A stretch of 64,000 nt of DNA from the NCBI GenBank assembly GCA_958496175.1, contig OY292274.1, forward strand, positions 53,578,630 through 53,642,629. Direction: 5' to 3'. The notes under the pieces were generated by a model. The model had not been told where the DNA came from and made no database searches. It saw only the letters and a program-made list of their open reading frames with translations. The number at the start of each line of letters is the position of its first letter. The first letter of the stretch is position 1. This DNA is from Sisyra terminalis. Lineage: Eukaryota; Arthropoda; Insecta; Neuroptera; Sisyridae. A program made the position numbers and the translations under genes. Shown piece by piece: positions 1 to 11,429 of the stretch.

Positions 1-592
1 AATATTTACAGAAAGCCTTAATCATATCCTCTACTTCTTTTTCTGTGAAGCAACAAGAATTTTCATGGAGCAAAATTTTGTATTGCCTAGTTTGATATTC
101 TTCCGATTTTCGCGTTTAAACTTGGTTCCAATTTACTATCGTAAGTTTTTGTTACGTTTAACTTCCATTCCTATCCAACAACTCTTAAAATTCGAAGCCC
201 TCACATTTTTCGGTGGTCTTCCACGTTCTTCGTTCTCCACGTTAATATCGCCATTGTGAATTTCTTCAAAACCCTTTGAAACACTGAGATTTCCCAAGAG
301 CATGCTCAAGGAAAGCTTCGACAAACATTCAATATGATTCCGACGGGGAATTTTGCTTAAATGATAATAGAAAATCAATTCTGTTCGATAATCATACTGT
401 TTAGGCACAAAATTTGATAAGTTCAATGCTATTGAAAATGATGAAATCATTGGAAATGTACATTTTTGCGATTTGAATATCTTTTTCAAATAATTATACA
501 CAAAAATTGCCTCAATAACATGGTTTGGCAGACCTTTTTTTGGCCACTAACGCCACTTATTGACTAATTTTGGAATGATTTAACACACCTAG
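1..592 (-). pseudogene. mariner (mauritiana-type) transposon, 5' part, decayed and cut by window edge
   Basis: The minus-strand ORF from 501 down to 136 contains, from about 415 downward, the start of a Mos1-like mariner transposase. The pattern NFVP-x6-RTELIFYYHL is followed by a stretch ending GDINVENEERGRPPK. This is the N-terminal DNA-binding (helix-turn-helix) part, which binds the terminal repeats. After the PPK the homology moves to another frame (EKCEGFEF, a stop, then ELLDRNGS), so the copy is frameshifted and dead. About 150 nt upstream of the coding start, CTAGGTGTGTTAAATCATT (592 downward) looks like a mariner terminal repeat, and TA at 593-594 fits a mariner target site. The catalytic DD(D) part would lie left of base 1. 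The plus-strand ORF 65-259 is a shadow. I am confident of the family from the protein pattern and less sure of the terminal repeat. Confidence 0.82.
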
Positions 593-594
593 TA

Positions 595-2235
595 TACTTC
601 AAAATTTGTATTCAAGAAGAACATTGATTTTATAGAAAAAATCAAATAAATTGTAGCAAATATTTTCCTGATACTTCTTATTATAAATATTTTCTCATTT
701 GACCAAATAAATATGCGGCCAAAGTATAAATTTTACTATGAGTAGGGACGACTTAACAAAATACAATAGTGATTATATAAAATAAATCAAACTCTTTGAG
801 AAAATTGTAATAAATTTTAAGAAAAACCAAACTTTCTATTCTGTATTTCCCAACTGTAATTCTCACTCAAAGTATACAGCAACTGAAATTTAAGTAATTA
901 GGGTCGGCAAAGATATAACGGAAATAATAGAATAGAAATAAAGGTCTAGCGGAAAAAAGTGTCAAGAAAAAAAGGGAAATCTTACACAGGCGATATTAAT
1001 GATAGTCGATCCTTCAGGAGATAATATATTTGTTTGCGTTAGTTTTTTCGTGAAATATTAAATGTGTCTATTATAAAAAGTGTCATTATTGAAACACTTT
1101 TTATGATTTTTACGAACGATGCTCGTCTGTTTTGGATCAATAGACACCCATTAATCAATTGTATGAATATGATAACCATCTAGGCTTTTTTCAATTTTAT
1201 TTCAAACCAGATTTTTTATGAACTTAATAGTTATCAATCCTAGTCAATTGTAATTATTATCACGTTTTTAGTTGCTCAAAATAAATAATTGGAAAAAAAA
1301 CAATTATTGTCATTATCCCCATATTAAATTTCATAAATTATACCTTCAGAAAATGTCCTACTAGCAAAAGTAAAGTGGAACAAGAAAAATGTCCCAGATG
1401 TTAATTAAGATAAAACGCTAGTTTTAGGTAATGTGTTCATCCGTTTTAAATACTATAAAATCCCGGCTCAATGTCACAGATTTAAATAACAATTTCTCTT
1501 AAGTGGATGAGCAATTTGATTTGTGTCTAACCTTAGTATATAAAGTTTCGGAACAAATCTTTATAATGACCTACATCGAGCTTCAGTCTTGGGGATGTGG
1601 TTATTACATGCTCTTATCGGTAAGACTATCCATCATATTTCAACTATCTTAACGAAATTTGAATAGTTATAAGCATAACTCTATGTCAATGTTACAAAAT
1701 AATTTCATGAGAACTCTAAAAACGGACGCCATGAACAAAAATCAAATTATCATGATTGTCAAAAGTTTTTATTAAATTTATAATTAGGATTTGAATAATT
1801 TTGGCACAGATTTAGTTTACTATGGGATTTTCTTGTGGAAGTTTAAACCTGAATATAAATGGATTACTAGTTAGATTCTTGATTTCTAAAATAGGGACTT
1901 GCAAAGGAGGAGAATAAATTGCATAGATTTCTATATTTAGAATATTTGATTCGTCTTCATGCAAACGAAATATGATTTCATTTCATTTATTTCTTACGAG
2001 AGATTGACAGAGAAATGGATCAATATGTATTATTATTCAATTCAGTAAATCAAATTCTAAATTTGATTTATGACCTTAAGAATATTTTGAATGGAACAAA
2101 TAAAATTGTTTAAATGATTATTTTCCAACAACTCAACATGTCTTTTAATTTTTGAATAAAGTGTCATATATATTTTGGTCATGTCCAAATTTAGGTTTCA
2201 AAATTTTTTTGCGTTTATGAAAGTTTGTATACAAA
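595..2235. other. non-coding AT-rich stretch
   Basis: I see no gene or recognisable element here. The only local structure is an 11-bp perfect hairpin: ATAAAAAGTGT at 1073-1083 pairs with ACACTTTTTAT at 1094-1104 around a 10-nt loop. The minus ORF at 2145-2339 is made by repeat sequence and is not a gene. Confidence 0.6.
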
Positions 2236-2702
2236 TAACATTGTTGGCTCATGTCCCCTTTAAAACCGTCACACCAGGCAATGTATAGCATATTCATCTT
2301 TATGTTTTGATCTATTCGCGATTTTTTATTAATTTTCAATTCTAATATGTGGCGAAATTTCTATTTTGAGCCAATTTATTCGCAAAATAAATTAAAAACA
2401 AAGTCAAAAATGCAACATCGCTAGATTTGACGGTTCTATAAGAGACATGAGCCACATTATTCATTTGTTAACTTTTTGGCTCATGTGTACTTTAGCACAC
2501 CCACAATCTGACAACGTTGCATTTTCGACTTTGTTTTTAATTTAATTCGCGATTAAATCGCTCCATAATGAAAATTTAGCCACAAAAGAGAGAATTACAC
2601 CATATTAGAATTGAATTAACAAAAATATCGCGAATTAAATTAAAAACAAAGTCGAAAATGCAACGTTGCCAGATTGTGGATGTGCTTAAGTACACTTGAG
2701 CC
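2236..2702. repeat. nest of four alternating inverted repeat units
   Basis: Four related units alternate in orientation: 2236-2345 (minus), 2379-2453 (plus), 2478-2553 (minus) and 2627-2702 (plus). The shared order is a CGCGAATTAAATT block, AAAACAAAGTCGAAAATGCA, a GTTGCCAGATTGTGG block, and an end in (A)TGAGCC. Units three and four are close inverted copies of about 76 bp around a 73-bp spacer and would form a strong hairpin. Units one and two are more diverged. The TTGTTGGCTCAT end of unit one recurs near 37890-37905. The layout suggests repeated insertion or rearrangement of a foldback-type MITE. No transposase or target duplication is visible. Confidence 0.75.
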
Positions 2703-2879
2703 GACTTTTCTTTTTTATTTTCTATTTCTTCAAAAAAAATTCTTTAAATTGTGTTAATTCTTCTTTACTTTGTAAAATGATGGTTGTCAAGATGGCCGCT
2801 CCAAAATTTCTTTGGTAGGTGTTGGGTTCTAATGTCGTATGGAGTAAATTTTCGATATTTCTCGATTTTTGGATTTTTA

Positions 2880-3035
2880 TGCACTCTAGAGTCGCTAAAA
2901 ACCTTTGTAGTTATAAAGCGACGGCAAATAACAATTTAAAAGAAAGCCAGTTGGAGTAAGATTCGAATCTCGTTCCTAAAGGTCTTAGTAGTTATAAAGC
3001 GGCGGCAAATAAAAATAGAAAAAAACAAATTTTTT
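2880..3035 (+). repeat. tandem pair of a SINE-like repeat
   Basis: Two head-to-tail units share GTAGTTATAAAGCG(A/G)CGGCAAATAA: one near 2909-2935, the other near 2989-3012. Between them ATTCGAATC (2961-2969) resembles a pol III box B, which raises the possibility of a tRNA-derived SINE. A good box A is not evident. A third, reverse-oriented copy is at 18175-18255. The repeat is clear; the SINE label is inference. Confidence 0.55.
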
Positions 3036-3840
3036 GGTCGATAACTTAGCTAATGATATATGAAAAATGGTAGCCTTATGAGTTTAGTAACACAAAATTA
3101 TATTTTCTTTAAAAAAAGTTCTTTATATGTTATTTTATATTTTCAAGTAGTGTGGATTATAATCTCATGAATAAGAAGATTTTTTTCAACTGTTTCGAGT
3201 AAAAATAAAATGAAATACCTTATATCGATAAAGTTAATGTAAAATGGATATGGAATTTCTATCCCTTGGAGGCACGTCGGATAAAATTGGAAATAAAAAT
3301 AAAATATCCTTAATTAAATGTTACATATTTTTGGGAACAAAATAATTATTTTCTTATTCAAATATAGCGATTTTCTGAAAAATATATTATGAAAATTATA
3401 AAACGACCATCAAAAATGCAGTTTGAGAACTTTAGTTTTAAGTAAATCCTTTTCTAAAATTAGATTGAAACGTGAAAATTTTATACCTTCTACTGTCAAA
3501 AGAGGCATTAAATAGATTGAAATGGATATGTGTATTCTCATTGTGCACCAGTGTTCATTAATGTATGCAATTTCCCTATGAATTAAATTGTCATAATAGT
3601 GAGTAGTTCTCTACAATAGAGATTTCTGGTTGGATCTCAATAGATGAAGAGACCTTTAATTCAAATCATGCCAGAAACCGAATAGATTAATACTCAAATG
3701 AAATGCTGATTACATTCTCTGTACATCAAATCTCCTGTAGGTTGAAATGCATTTAATTCACATTTTCAATCGAAAATTCAAACCAGTCCTGGTAAAGATT
3801 ACAAAAAGGTACATGAGAATTATGAAAATTAGATGCAAAA
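3036..3840. other. non-coding stretch, nothing recognised
   Basis: AT-rich sequence without a convincing ORF, repeat or RNA. Its right end adjoins the possible poly(A) signal of the micropeptide transcript. Confidence 0.5.
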
Positions 3841-3857
3841 AGGAGCTTTGAAGTGCC

Positions 3858-3863
3858 TTTATT
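3858..3863 (-). terminator. candidate poly(A) signal AATAAA
   Basis: TTTATT on the plus strand reads AATAAA on the minus strand, about 217 nt after the stop codon of the small ORF at 4080-4193. The hexamer is common in sequence this AT-rich, so it only supports a possible 3' end and does not prove one. Confidence 0.25.
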
Positions 3864-4079
3864 AAAGTATCTAAAAAAGAGGAGAAATTTTTTTATAATG
3901 TGAAAATATGATTTCTAAACTACAGTCTACAAGTATAAATAAAATATTTACAACATAAATACAATACCTACGTTTACGTACGTTTAAAAATTTATGTTAA
4001 ATTAATAAGCCATTGCTTTGCTTATTTAGACCCGCTTGGTGAAAACCCTTAGTTAATTTGCAAATACGTTTACAAACGG

Positions 4080-4193
4080 TTAATGTGGTGCTTTTACCGA
4101 ATTAACAGTTTGTCCAACTACAATAATCAACACAATAAACACGGCCAACAACACTAAAATACAACAAATCGCAACAGCCACCATTATTTCCAT
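4080..4193 (-). CDS. small ORF for a 37-residue single-pass membrane micropeptide
   Basis: The ORF runs from ATG at 4193 to TAA at 4082-4080. After MEIM comes an unbroken hydrophobic run (VAVAICCILVLLAVFIV, then LIIVVG) of about 23 residues, enough for one membrane helix, and a short polar tail QTVNSVKAPH. Two cysteines (residues 10-11) lie in the helix. The first ATG has a C at -3. The second (codon 4) has A at -3 and G at +4, so translation may start there and give 34 residues. About 315 nt upstream is a TCAGTC initiator, and an AATAAA lies downstream. I do not recognise it as sarcolamban or another named micropeptide. It could instead be a signal-anchor exon, since GTAAAA after the TCG serine codon is a weak donor. 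A G/T-rich strand readily encodes hydrophobic residues, so chance is possible. Confidence 0.4.
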   Translation of the reverse strand: MEIMVAVAICCILVLLAVFIVLIIVVGQTVNSVKAPH

Positions 4194-4507
4194 ATGGTTG
4201 ACAAATTTTCTTTAGTGAAAAAATAAACACGCGCGGTTATTATTAATCAAACCGTTAAATTCGTTCTTAACTTTCCGTTTCCAAAAATCACAGTTTAATT
4301 TCCCGCAAAAAATTCGATTTAAATATTATTTTTTTCAAATTCACTTTAAACGAAAAATTTAACGAGGCAAGCGGCGAGCAAATTTGGATTTGGAACTCAA
4401 TTAAAATCGGTGGCGTTTTCAATTGGGAATTAATTTGGTGATGGGGTGATTGGTGTCTGGTGGCTTTTAAGTAACTAAATGATACTCTACAAATCAAATA
4501 GCAGACT
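4194..4507 (-). other. probable 5' leader of the micropeptide transcript
   Basis: About 315 nt lie between the initiator and the micropeptide ATG. The stretch includes an uninterrupted reading frame (4497-4288) that ends before the micropeptide and resembles nothing I know. It is best read as untranslated leader, or at most an upstream ORF. Confidence 0.3.
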
Positions 4508-4510
4508 GAC
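4503..4510 (-). promoter_or_regulatory. initiator-like TSS (TCAGTC)
   Basis: Reading leftward, GGGTCAGTCTGC matches the arthropod initiator TCAGTY, with the likely +1 A at 4508. No TATA box lies 30 nt upstream and the downstream promoter position is only a weak match. The call rests on the motif and on its place ahead of the small ORF. Confidence 0.3.
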
Positions 4511-5089
4511 CCTAAAGTTCGTCTTCGTTAAGTGAGAAAAAGAAAGCTCGGGAGATTTGAAATCGATTTTAGAAATAGGAGAACGCGGACGATAAAACGT
4601 ACGCTTTTTTTCTATCAGCACTCAAATTAGTGTATTATTAACTCTAATTATTTCTAATTCACTTTTTCGATTCACTAATCACGATTTTCATTAACTTTCT
4701 GTAACTCAATTAAGCTTCTATCTGCGTTGTTTTAATTAAAATTTCTCGTTGCATTAAAATCTTTCACCCTATTTGCTCAGATTAGTGAACGGTTTTTTCT
4801 TTCAACAATCAATTTTTTTTAGCGAATTGAGTACTAAAACACGTTTTATTCGAATGAAATTCGATCAAAGATTAGGTTTTAACACGTCTGATGTAATAAT
4901 AAAAAAAGGCAAATCACGCGAAAAAATGATCACTTTAGCTAAGTGTTAAACCGATAGGCAACAATGAAAAACAATCATCAGCGATAAAGCCCCAGAACAA
5001 AAAATGTGAATCAAAAAATTTGTTCCAATTGAAAAGGTGTAATGCAGATTAAAAAAGAAGCGATAAAATTGCAATTTTTATAATTTGAT

Positions 5090-5480
5090 TATATTTTAAT
5101 AACGCCGCAAATAGCAAAGAAGAACAGTGTGCAGTGCTCGCAACGCAAAAACGTAACCGAAAGTGGCGTCGTTCGTCAGGTTGGTAGCACTCTACGCCCG
5201 ATGTCGAGCTCAACACATAAAGTTCATATACGTAGCACATCCATCTATTCTTACTACCGGTTACCGTTCCAGTCTTGTAGTTATTTCTTTTCCGTTTCAC
5301 TCTAACAAACATTTCACCGCTTTGCAATTCATTGTAAACTTGACATGCGACAAGGATAGATTATGATTTCACTGCTACGGATAGGTGTAATGACGGAATG
5401 AGAGAACAGTTCGTTGCCTATATACATCAATATAGCAGTTGAGTATATAAAGCTTGTAGTAAATGAGCTTTGGCGACTGC
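5090..5480. promoter_or_regulatory. GC/CpG-elevated, TATA-containing promoter-like segment
   Basis: Base composition shifts sharply here, with many CpGs between 5100 and 5345 against a very AT-rich background. A good TATA box, TATATAAA, lies at 5444-5451 on the plus strand, and TTTATATACTC can be read on the minus strand. Overlapping ORFs on both strands (minus 5327-5049, plus 5163-5366) resemble no known protein and are probably by-products of the composition. Together with the initiator at 4508 this could be a divergent promoter region, or the exon of an unrecognised transcript. Confidence 0.35.
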
Positions 5481-5484
5481 GTCA

Positions 5485-7525
5485 TATTTCGGAAACAATT
5501 TTTTAAAAAAAAAAATATACATTTTCATGCAAAAATAGGCCCTAAAATACTGATATGTATATAGATAAATACATAAATTTCAAAGCGCTTCACATTGTCT
5601 ATCTGTTTTCATTCCATTGAAATTATAAAATAGTATCTGCTGCTATTTCCATTTATTTGAAATACTACCTATGTTTCCATTTGAATTCTCATTTATTTTT
5701 ATAAAATAACACGTTTATTTGTCGTTGCCTACATTGTTTTATAACAAAGGATAGAAAATATTTGGTAAAGTAATTTATAATTACCAGATACAGTAAAAGC
5801 AGCTTGCATCAAAAAATATATTTAAAAAAAAAAACTAAAAAAAAACAACACGAACCTATTGAAAATTACGAGTTACAAACGATGTTTTTTTATTTTTATT
5901 TCAAATTATTTTTTATACCCAATGCAAAAATATAAATAGTTGTCACATGATTTCTGTTTGTCAAATTGAAATTATTAAAAAAAAAATCAAATTACAGTTA
6001 CGAAAAATGACCACAAATAAACAAGGACATTGAATTTTTGAATGACCAATTTTGAAACACCACAACCGCAAATATAATAACTGTTGGTAATTTTAATGCA
6101 TTTGCACCTTTTTTGTATTCACTAAAATAACATTTTCAAATTATTTCCACATTTTAGGTCATTATAATCCAACTAAAGCATTTATCATCAATTTTCTGTA
6201 TGTCCATATTTAAACCTTTGTTGTAATTGTAGTTAAAAAATGTTTTTTCGTTTCATTTTAGTTTTAAATAACAAACTAATCATTCTTTTTAATGAAAATA
6301 ATTGTTATGTCCTTTGTATTCAGGATTCGAGCTTTTGGTGATTGAAATTCAAAACTGTGTGTTCTATTAGACAAACAAAATCATTAATAGAGGATTCAGA
6401 TGTAAAAGAGGTATACGGTATATTAGTCTGGCGTACCTACGTGCATTTAAATTTTCTTTGCTTGACTAACGAAATTATAGGAAATTTTATGCCACATTGG
6501 CTGATAGTATTACTGCGATCAATACTATCAGTTCAGAAATTGGAAATGAAAATGAGATCAGCTACGGATGAAAATACAATCCGAGTAAAAAGAGTGTAAG
6601 CATTGAAGAAAATCGGTTTCGAACAAGTATTTTCCATGGGGAAAAAGTGAATTTGGTGAATCGAAAATCTTTTAGTATTAATATTATTCCTTCAGTATGT
6701 AACTATATTACAGCAGAATTATCTATAGATAAACTATTATCTAGAATTCTATATCTAGAAGAATATGTATACATGCAATTTCATCTATTTGAAGGGTATG
6801 AAATCTGATGCTATTATGATAAATTTATTTTTGTTTTATATACGAAATTCTATTGAATATTTTCTCTTCGATTAATTCGATTTTTATTAACTTTTTTGCC
6901 GTTTTTGTTAAAGTAATACTTGAATACTTATTTAATTTATTTTTTTCTTAAGGCTTTGGTTTAAAGTTAAAGTTATAACAGTTTTCATACAAAATGAATT
7001 CATTTAAAAGATAAAATTAACACAATTTTTTAAGCAATAGTTTCTGTAGATTCAATGTGCTTACTTATAATATACCATAAACTTATACTACATACACTGC
7101 CTATACATTGTAGTAAACAGAAGTTTTAGTTTCAACCTATAGTACTGAAAGTTTTATAGACTAATAAGTTCAATGTCTCGGACGACATCCGCCCAGGACG
7201 GCAAAGTTTTACAATAAATAACAGTAAGAATAAATGTGACGACTTATTCATTAGTATTAAGTATAAAGAATACATAGTTAGCCTTTTTCCTATATTCATT
7301 TCTCAAATTATAATTTTTTCGAATTAAGTTTCTACGAAATTGAAAACTCCTTTTTAAATGTAAGCGATTTCTTGATTGTGAAATTTTTTAATGTTTATAA
7401 ATATAAAATAAAGAAAAAAAAACTAATGAGTTGGCTTATTATTTATCATTATGACTAAATGAATTCATTTAAGTAAGGTATACTCGTGTTTATCCTGAAT
7501 TTGAATACATATTATATATAATATT
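5485..7525. other. non-coding stretch
   Basis: Nothing convincing was found. An ORF at 6342-6599 has no early ATG and hits an in-frame stop (TGA 6339-6341) just upstream, so the CAG at 6321-6323 is not a matching acceptor. A short CpG-bearing patch at 7172-7206 stands out but cannot be identified. Confidence 0.45.
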
Positions 7526-7660
7526 GGCTGGGAATGGTCTTATTAAATTTTTAAAATCTCAACAATCAAAGCAAATTAACATTATCAAATCTCGCAATCC
7601 CATTGGCTAAGGGCCGCTTGTATTAAAACAAATGAGCTTTCATAAGATATAAGTGCATTG
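7526..7660 (+). repeat. repeat family A, copy 1 (3' part only)
   Basis: This copy matches the right half of the family. It runs from TTTTTAAAAT through CAACAATCAAAG to CTCGCAATCCCATTGGCTAA, then AGATATAAGTGCATTG at the end. The CRE-bearing half is absent, so it is truncated on the left. It lies about 0.4 kb before the fuller copy 2, in the same orientation. Confidence 0.75.
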
Positions 7661-8084
7661 CTCAAAACATTAGTAGAATATGGCAAATTGCTCCCAGATA
7701 TTAGTTAGTCAAAAAATTAGTTAACATTGGTAACTATTATACAAATATATATACTGAAGAAATAATCAAGACAGGATTATAATAAACAACATCAAAAGTT
7801 TTTGATTTGATAGTAATCAACGAAATAATGAACTTATTAGACATTATCTTACGACAAAACCATTTTCACCACTTTTCTTTCAATCACAAATTCTTTCACC
7901 AAAAGAAAGCTCAACTTTAAGGAAGGATTCCGCTTTATCAAGCCGACTAGCCAACATTTATGTGAATAATACAAATATAAATTTCATAGGATTTTTCCGC
8001 CAATTTTTCAAAAAAGTTCTAGCAAAAAAGTATTTCATTTCGTTGTTATTTGACAAATTTAACACTAACTATTGCAGTTTTTAC

Positions 8085-8509
8085 AATGCTCATTATATTA
8101 TTACACTTAATTGTAATAATATTCACGGTTAATTATTTCATTTACCTTTAATTTGAACGAAATGTATTTTCTAATGAAGCAAACTTAGTTTTAAGTTATT
8201 GTTGTCTACTTTAAATTATTTATAAATAAAATATTAATAAATAATTAATTAAAATATTAATAATTAATAAAATATTACTTTAAAATTATAATTCATACAT
8301 CGATAGTCTACGAATGACGTCAGTGTACAAAACGTTCCATTGAGTATACGTATTTGTATATGTATTGGCATAGGTTCAAGGAGGCGCTTTCGCAAATTTT
8401 TAAAATTTCAACAATCAAAACAAATGAACATTCTCAAATCTGGCAATCCCATTGGCTAAGGGCCGCTTGCATTGAAACGGATGAGCAATCGTAAGATATT
8501 AATGCATTG
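8085..8509 (+). repeat. repeat family A, copy 2
   Basis: The order is TTATTACACTTAATTGTAAT near 8100, an AT-rich middle, ATCGATAG at 8300-8307, TGACGTCA at about 8315, AAAACGTTCCAT, a CGTATTTGTATATG block, TTTCAACAATCAAAACAAAT, and CCCATTGGCTAA near 8450, ending AATGCATTG. The same order recurs at 18667-19330 (reverse), 45600-45947 and 58681-59334. It has no coding capacity. The short ORFs over it are shadows. Confidence 0.8.
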
Positions 8510-8514
8510 TTTAC

Positions 8515-10695
8515 TATATGCATTCAAAAAAATAAAATTTATTTTGACATAAGACGCTTTTCTTAATTCGAAAATAGATTGGTTAAAAGTTACCTGCCAA
8601 CCGTTAATAACTAAATTTAAATCAATTAAAGAAAGTATAGTGCACAATTGTACTTTAAACATATTTTCTGGAAATTATGAATAAGACTATATGGAATTTC
8701 CAATTACGCGACTATATAAATCAAAGAGGGAAACTAGCAAAGTAGAACACGAAATTATATGCAATTTTGTTTAATTAGTTTTATGTGCTTCAGCTTAATT
8801 TTAACGTTATTATTTTAACATGAAAGTTTCATTACTAACTAAGTTGATAATAAATATAAATGTTTGAAGTATTCAAATTGTCTCCCGTAGGATATTAATC
8901 TCTTTTTTACAAGTCCAACTTTTAATTACTAAAAAAATTGAATTATTCATAACTGTTTGTGTTAATTTGTTGCGAGTTTGATATTCTATTGAAACAATTA
9001 ATCAAAATTGATAAATATTTGCAATAAGTTATGATTAAAAACCAGCTTTCAAATATCTGGTGTAAAATTTGCAACAAAATAATTTCCATGAAATATTTCT
9101 TGTTGATGGTATTCCTATTCATTTTTATTTCTTTGAGCAAAGCATAAAATTTTAGAAGTAAAAATAGTTTTTTTCATATAAAATCTCAAAAAAGGTAGCT
9201 TCCAAATCATATTGATTGGCAATGGTTATTTAAAGGCTCGTGGCTTTAAATTATAGGTGTGTAAACTTATAAAAAAGAGGTAATAAAACTTAGATATGGT
9301 TTTTTTATTATCTTCATAAACATGAAAAGATCTCTATTTTTGCTTACTTATTATTTCATGATAATAAGAAAAGAAACAATATGAAAATAAATATATATTC
9401 GTACTATATTAAATGAAGGTGAATTCACCAACCAATACATCTCCTTCAAATATTATATTTGGTACAAATTGTCAATACAATAGTGCATTTCTACGAGTAT
9501 CATTAACAAATTCGTTCATGCATGAAAATTCACTGTGATAATATAGCTTTTTTCAAACAATAGATAACTACATATTTCATATTTGCTAGGAAAAATCATT
9601 AGTTTTAGTGACTAGGGTCACCAATAGCACCAGTGGTTGGTTCTTTAATTTCAACATTGAGCTCAAATTTATTTCTTTATAAACTTTAAAAAAAACTTAA
9701 TTTTCCAAAGACAACAAAATAAGTTATTAAATTAGAATTAATGAATTCTGAAAGGCATATCTTATGAAGAAAAAATATAACATCAATCAATCAATCAATT
9801 TGCAAGTCAGGAGAAAAACCTACATAGAGTAATTAAAAATAATTTAGTACAGAGTCGATAATCTGACCTAATTGAGACTGGAGATGAATTGGAAATCCAT
9901 TACACAAATGTTTGGTCATTTAATACGTTTTACTTTTGCTTTGAATTACTGTTGGATAAATGAGTGTTTGCAGAGGAAAACTAATGTTAAAACTATGAAC
10001 TAAAATTTTTGATTTTCGAGGAAATCCTGATTTTAAGTTCTGAGGATAATATAACGACCATTCCAAAATGAAGGATGCACTTATTCACTGCATCATAGGA
10101 AGAAGCTGTAAGAACTCTGTTAGGATATAATCGAGTTTTTAAAGAAAAGCCATTTGGCCTGTAAGAGACACTGATTAACATGGATTCTAGAAGATAGGTA
10201 GAGCTTAGGCTTTTAAGAACAAATAGAGTTCGTCAATTTAGTAGAATTGGGAAAAATACGAATCATATCGGATGAAAAAAAGAATTTTAACGAAAAGATT
10301 TAACGAGACGGTGGTTGGTTCTCATTAAGTCCAAATAGCAAAGAAGAAGATCTTATTTACTTATTCAAAGCTACAAACATATACTCTTAAGAAATAATAC
10401 GAAAATTTTTACTATTTAGCAAAAATATACTTTTAATATTATGGTATCTTCTATAAATTACCATAGTGAAATGAATTTTAATCATTTTTAAACATCAAAA
10501 GGAAAGTAACAAATCACTTGTATGCTCCTGGGGACGAAAAACGATCCCCAAAAAAGAATATTATGATATGAAATACAATGACAAGTAAATTTAACAAGAG
10601 AAGAGTCAAAGTAAAAAGAAGAAATAATTAATTTTGCAAAAATATGGGCAATAAATAACTGGACAAAGGAAACTAATTCCACTTCTAGATAGTAT
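8515..10695. other. non-coding stretch
   Basis: No gene or family-level repeat recognised. A short (TCAA)n run is present at about 9783-9798. ORFs on the minus strand (8662-8456, 9140-8943, 10181-9993, 10682-10488) are short and unlike known proteins. Confidence 0.5.
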
Positions 10696-10699
10696 TATT

Positions 10700-10866
10700 G
10701 AACTTCCAAATAAAAGTTTATCCCCAGGATAAAGAAAAAATACATATTTTTACCTTAGAATAGTATTATGTCTAGGATAAATATATAGGATTTACCTAAC
10801 AGATAAACTTGAATCAATTGTTAAGCAATCTATAGAATATGGTCTATCTATTCATAAATAAAATAC
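10700..10866 (-). repeat. repeat family B, copy 1
   Basis: Read on the minus strand it gives TATGAATAGATAGACCATAT, a variable middle, AGGTAAATCCTA, ACTATTCTAAGGTAAAAAT and a TTTATCC-GGGGATAAA end. The same order is seen at 11430-11566, 37015-37165 and 44181-44340. It faces copy 2 in opposite orientation, about 0.56 kb away. No coding capacity. Confidence 0.7.
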
Positions 10867-11429
10867 CAACCCTAAATTAAATTAATTATTTTCCAAAAAA
10901 AATTCAATATTTTCCCACTTTTTGAAATAAAAACAAATTTCGGTTCAACAAATTTGATAATTTTAATTATTGGAAGATCTAATAGCTCTATTTATAATTA
11001 TTCGCTACTACAAAATTATGCTCATCTTTGATCTATGTTAAAAAAGTCATTCAAAAATTTAACAATTATAAAAAAATATATTATTATTTAAAATAGATGA
11101 TTGCGTGAATTTTAAGAACAAGGAAACATTTTTTCTAAACGTAAATACTGACAAACTAACATACATAACGAATAGAAACCACATTTGAAGTATAATTTTG
11201 TCAATACAATATGCATTATAAATAGTTGGAATGCATAACATCTAGATAACGTACGAAACAGTTCAAGATTTGAATATTCTTAAATATACATTACCTTAAT
11301 CTATACACCCATTACTCAAACAATAAATGACAATCCTTTTTTCCTTTCTTTTTATATATTTGCTCTTAAGCTAGATAATCAAAACATTTATAAACGATGA
11401 ACTTTAATTTAGTAAGTCAATTAAGAATC

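Noticed and set aside
2945..2975. tRNA gene suggested by ATTCGAATC
   Set aside because: Only a box B-like string is present; there is no acceptor stem, anticodon arm or good box A, so at most a SINE remnant.
4288..4497. 69-codon minus-strand ORF upstream of the micropeptide
   Set aside because: It better fits untranslated leader; no recognisable protein features.
5049..5366. Opposed ORFs in the 5.1-5.4 kb GC patch
   Set aside because: No homology seen; composition explains them.
6342..6599. 85-codon plus-strand ORF after a CAG
   Set aside because: It opens at TTG, an in-frame TGA lies between the CAG and the frame, and the product resembles nothing known.
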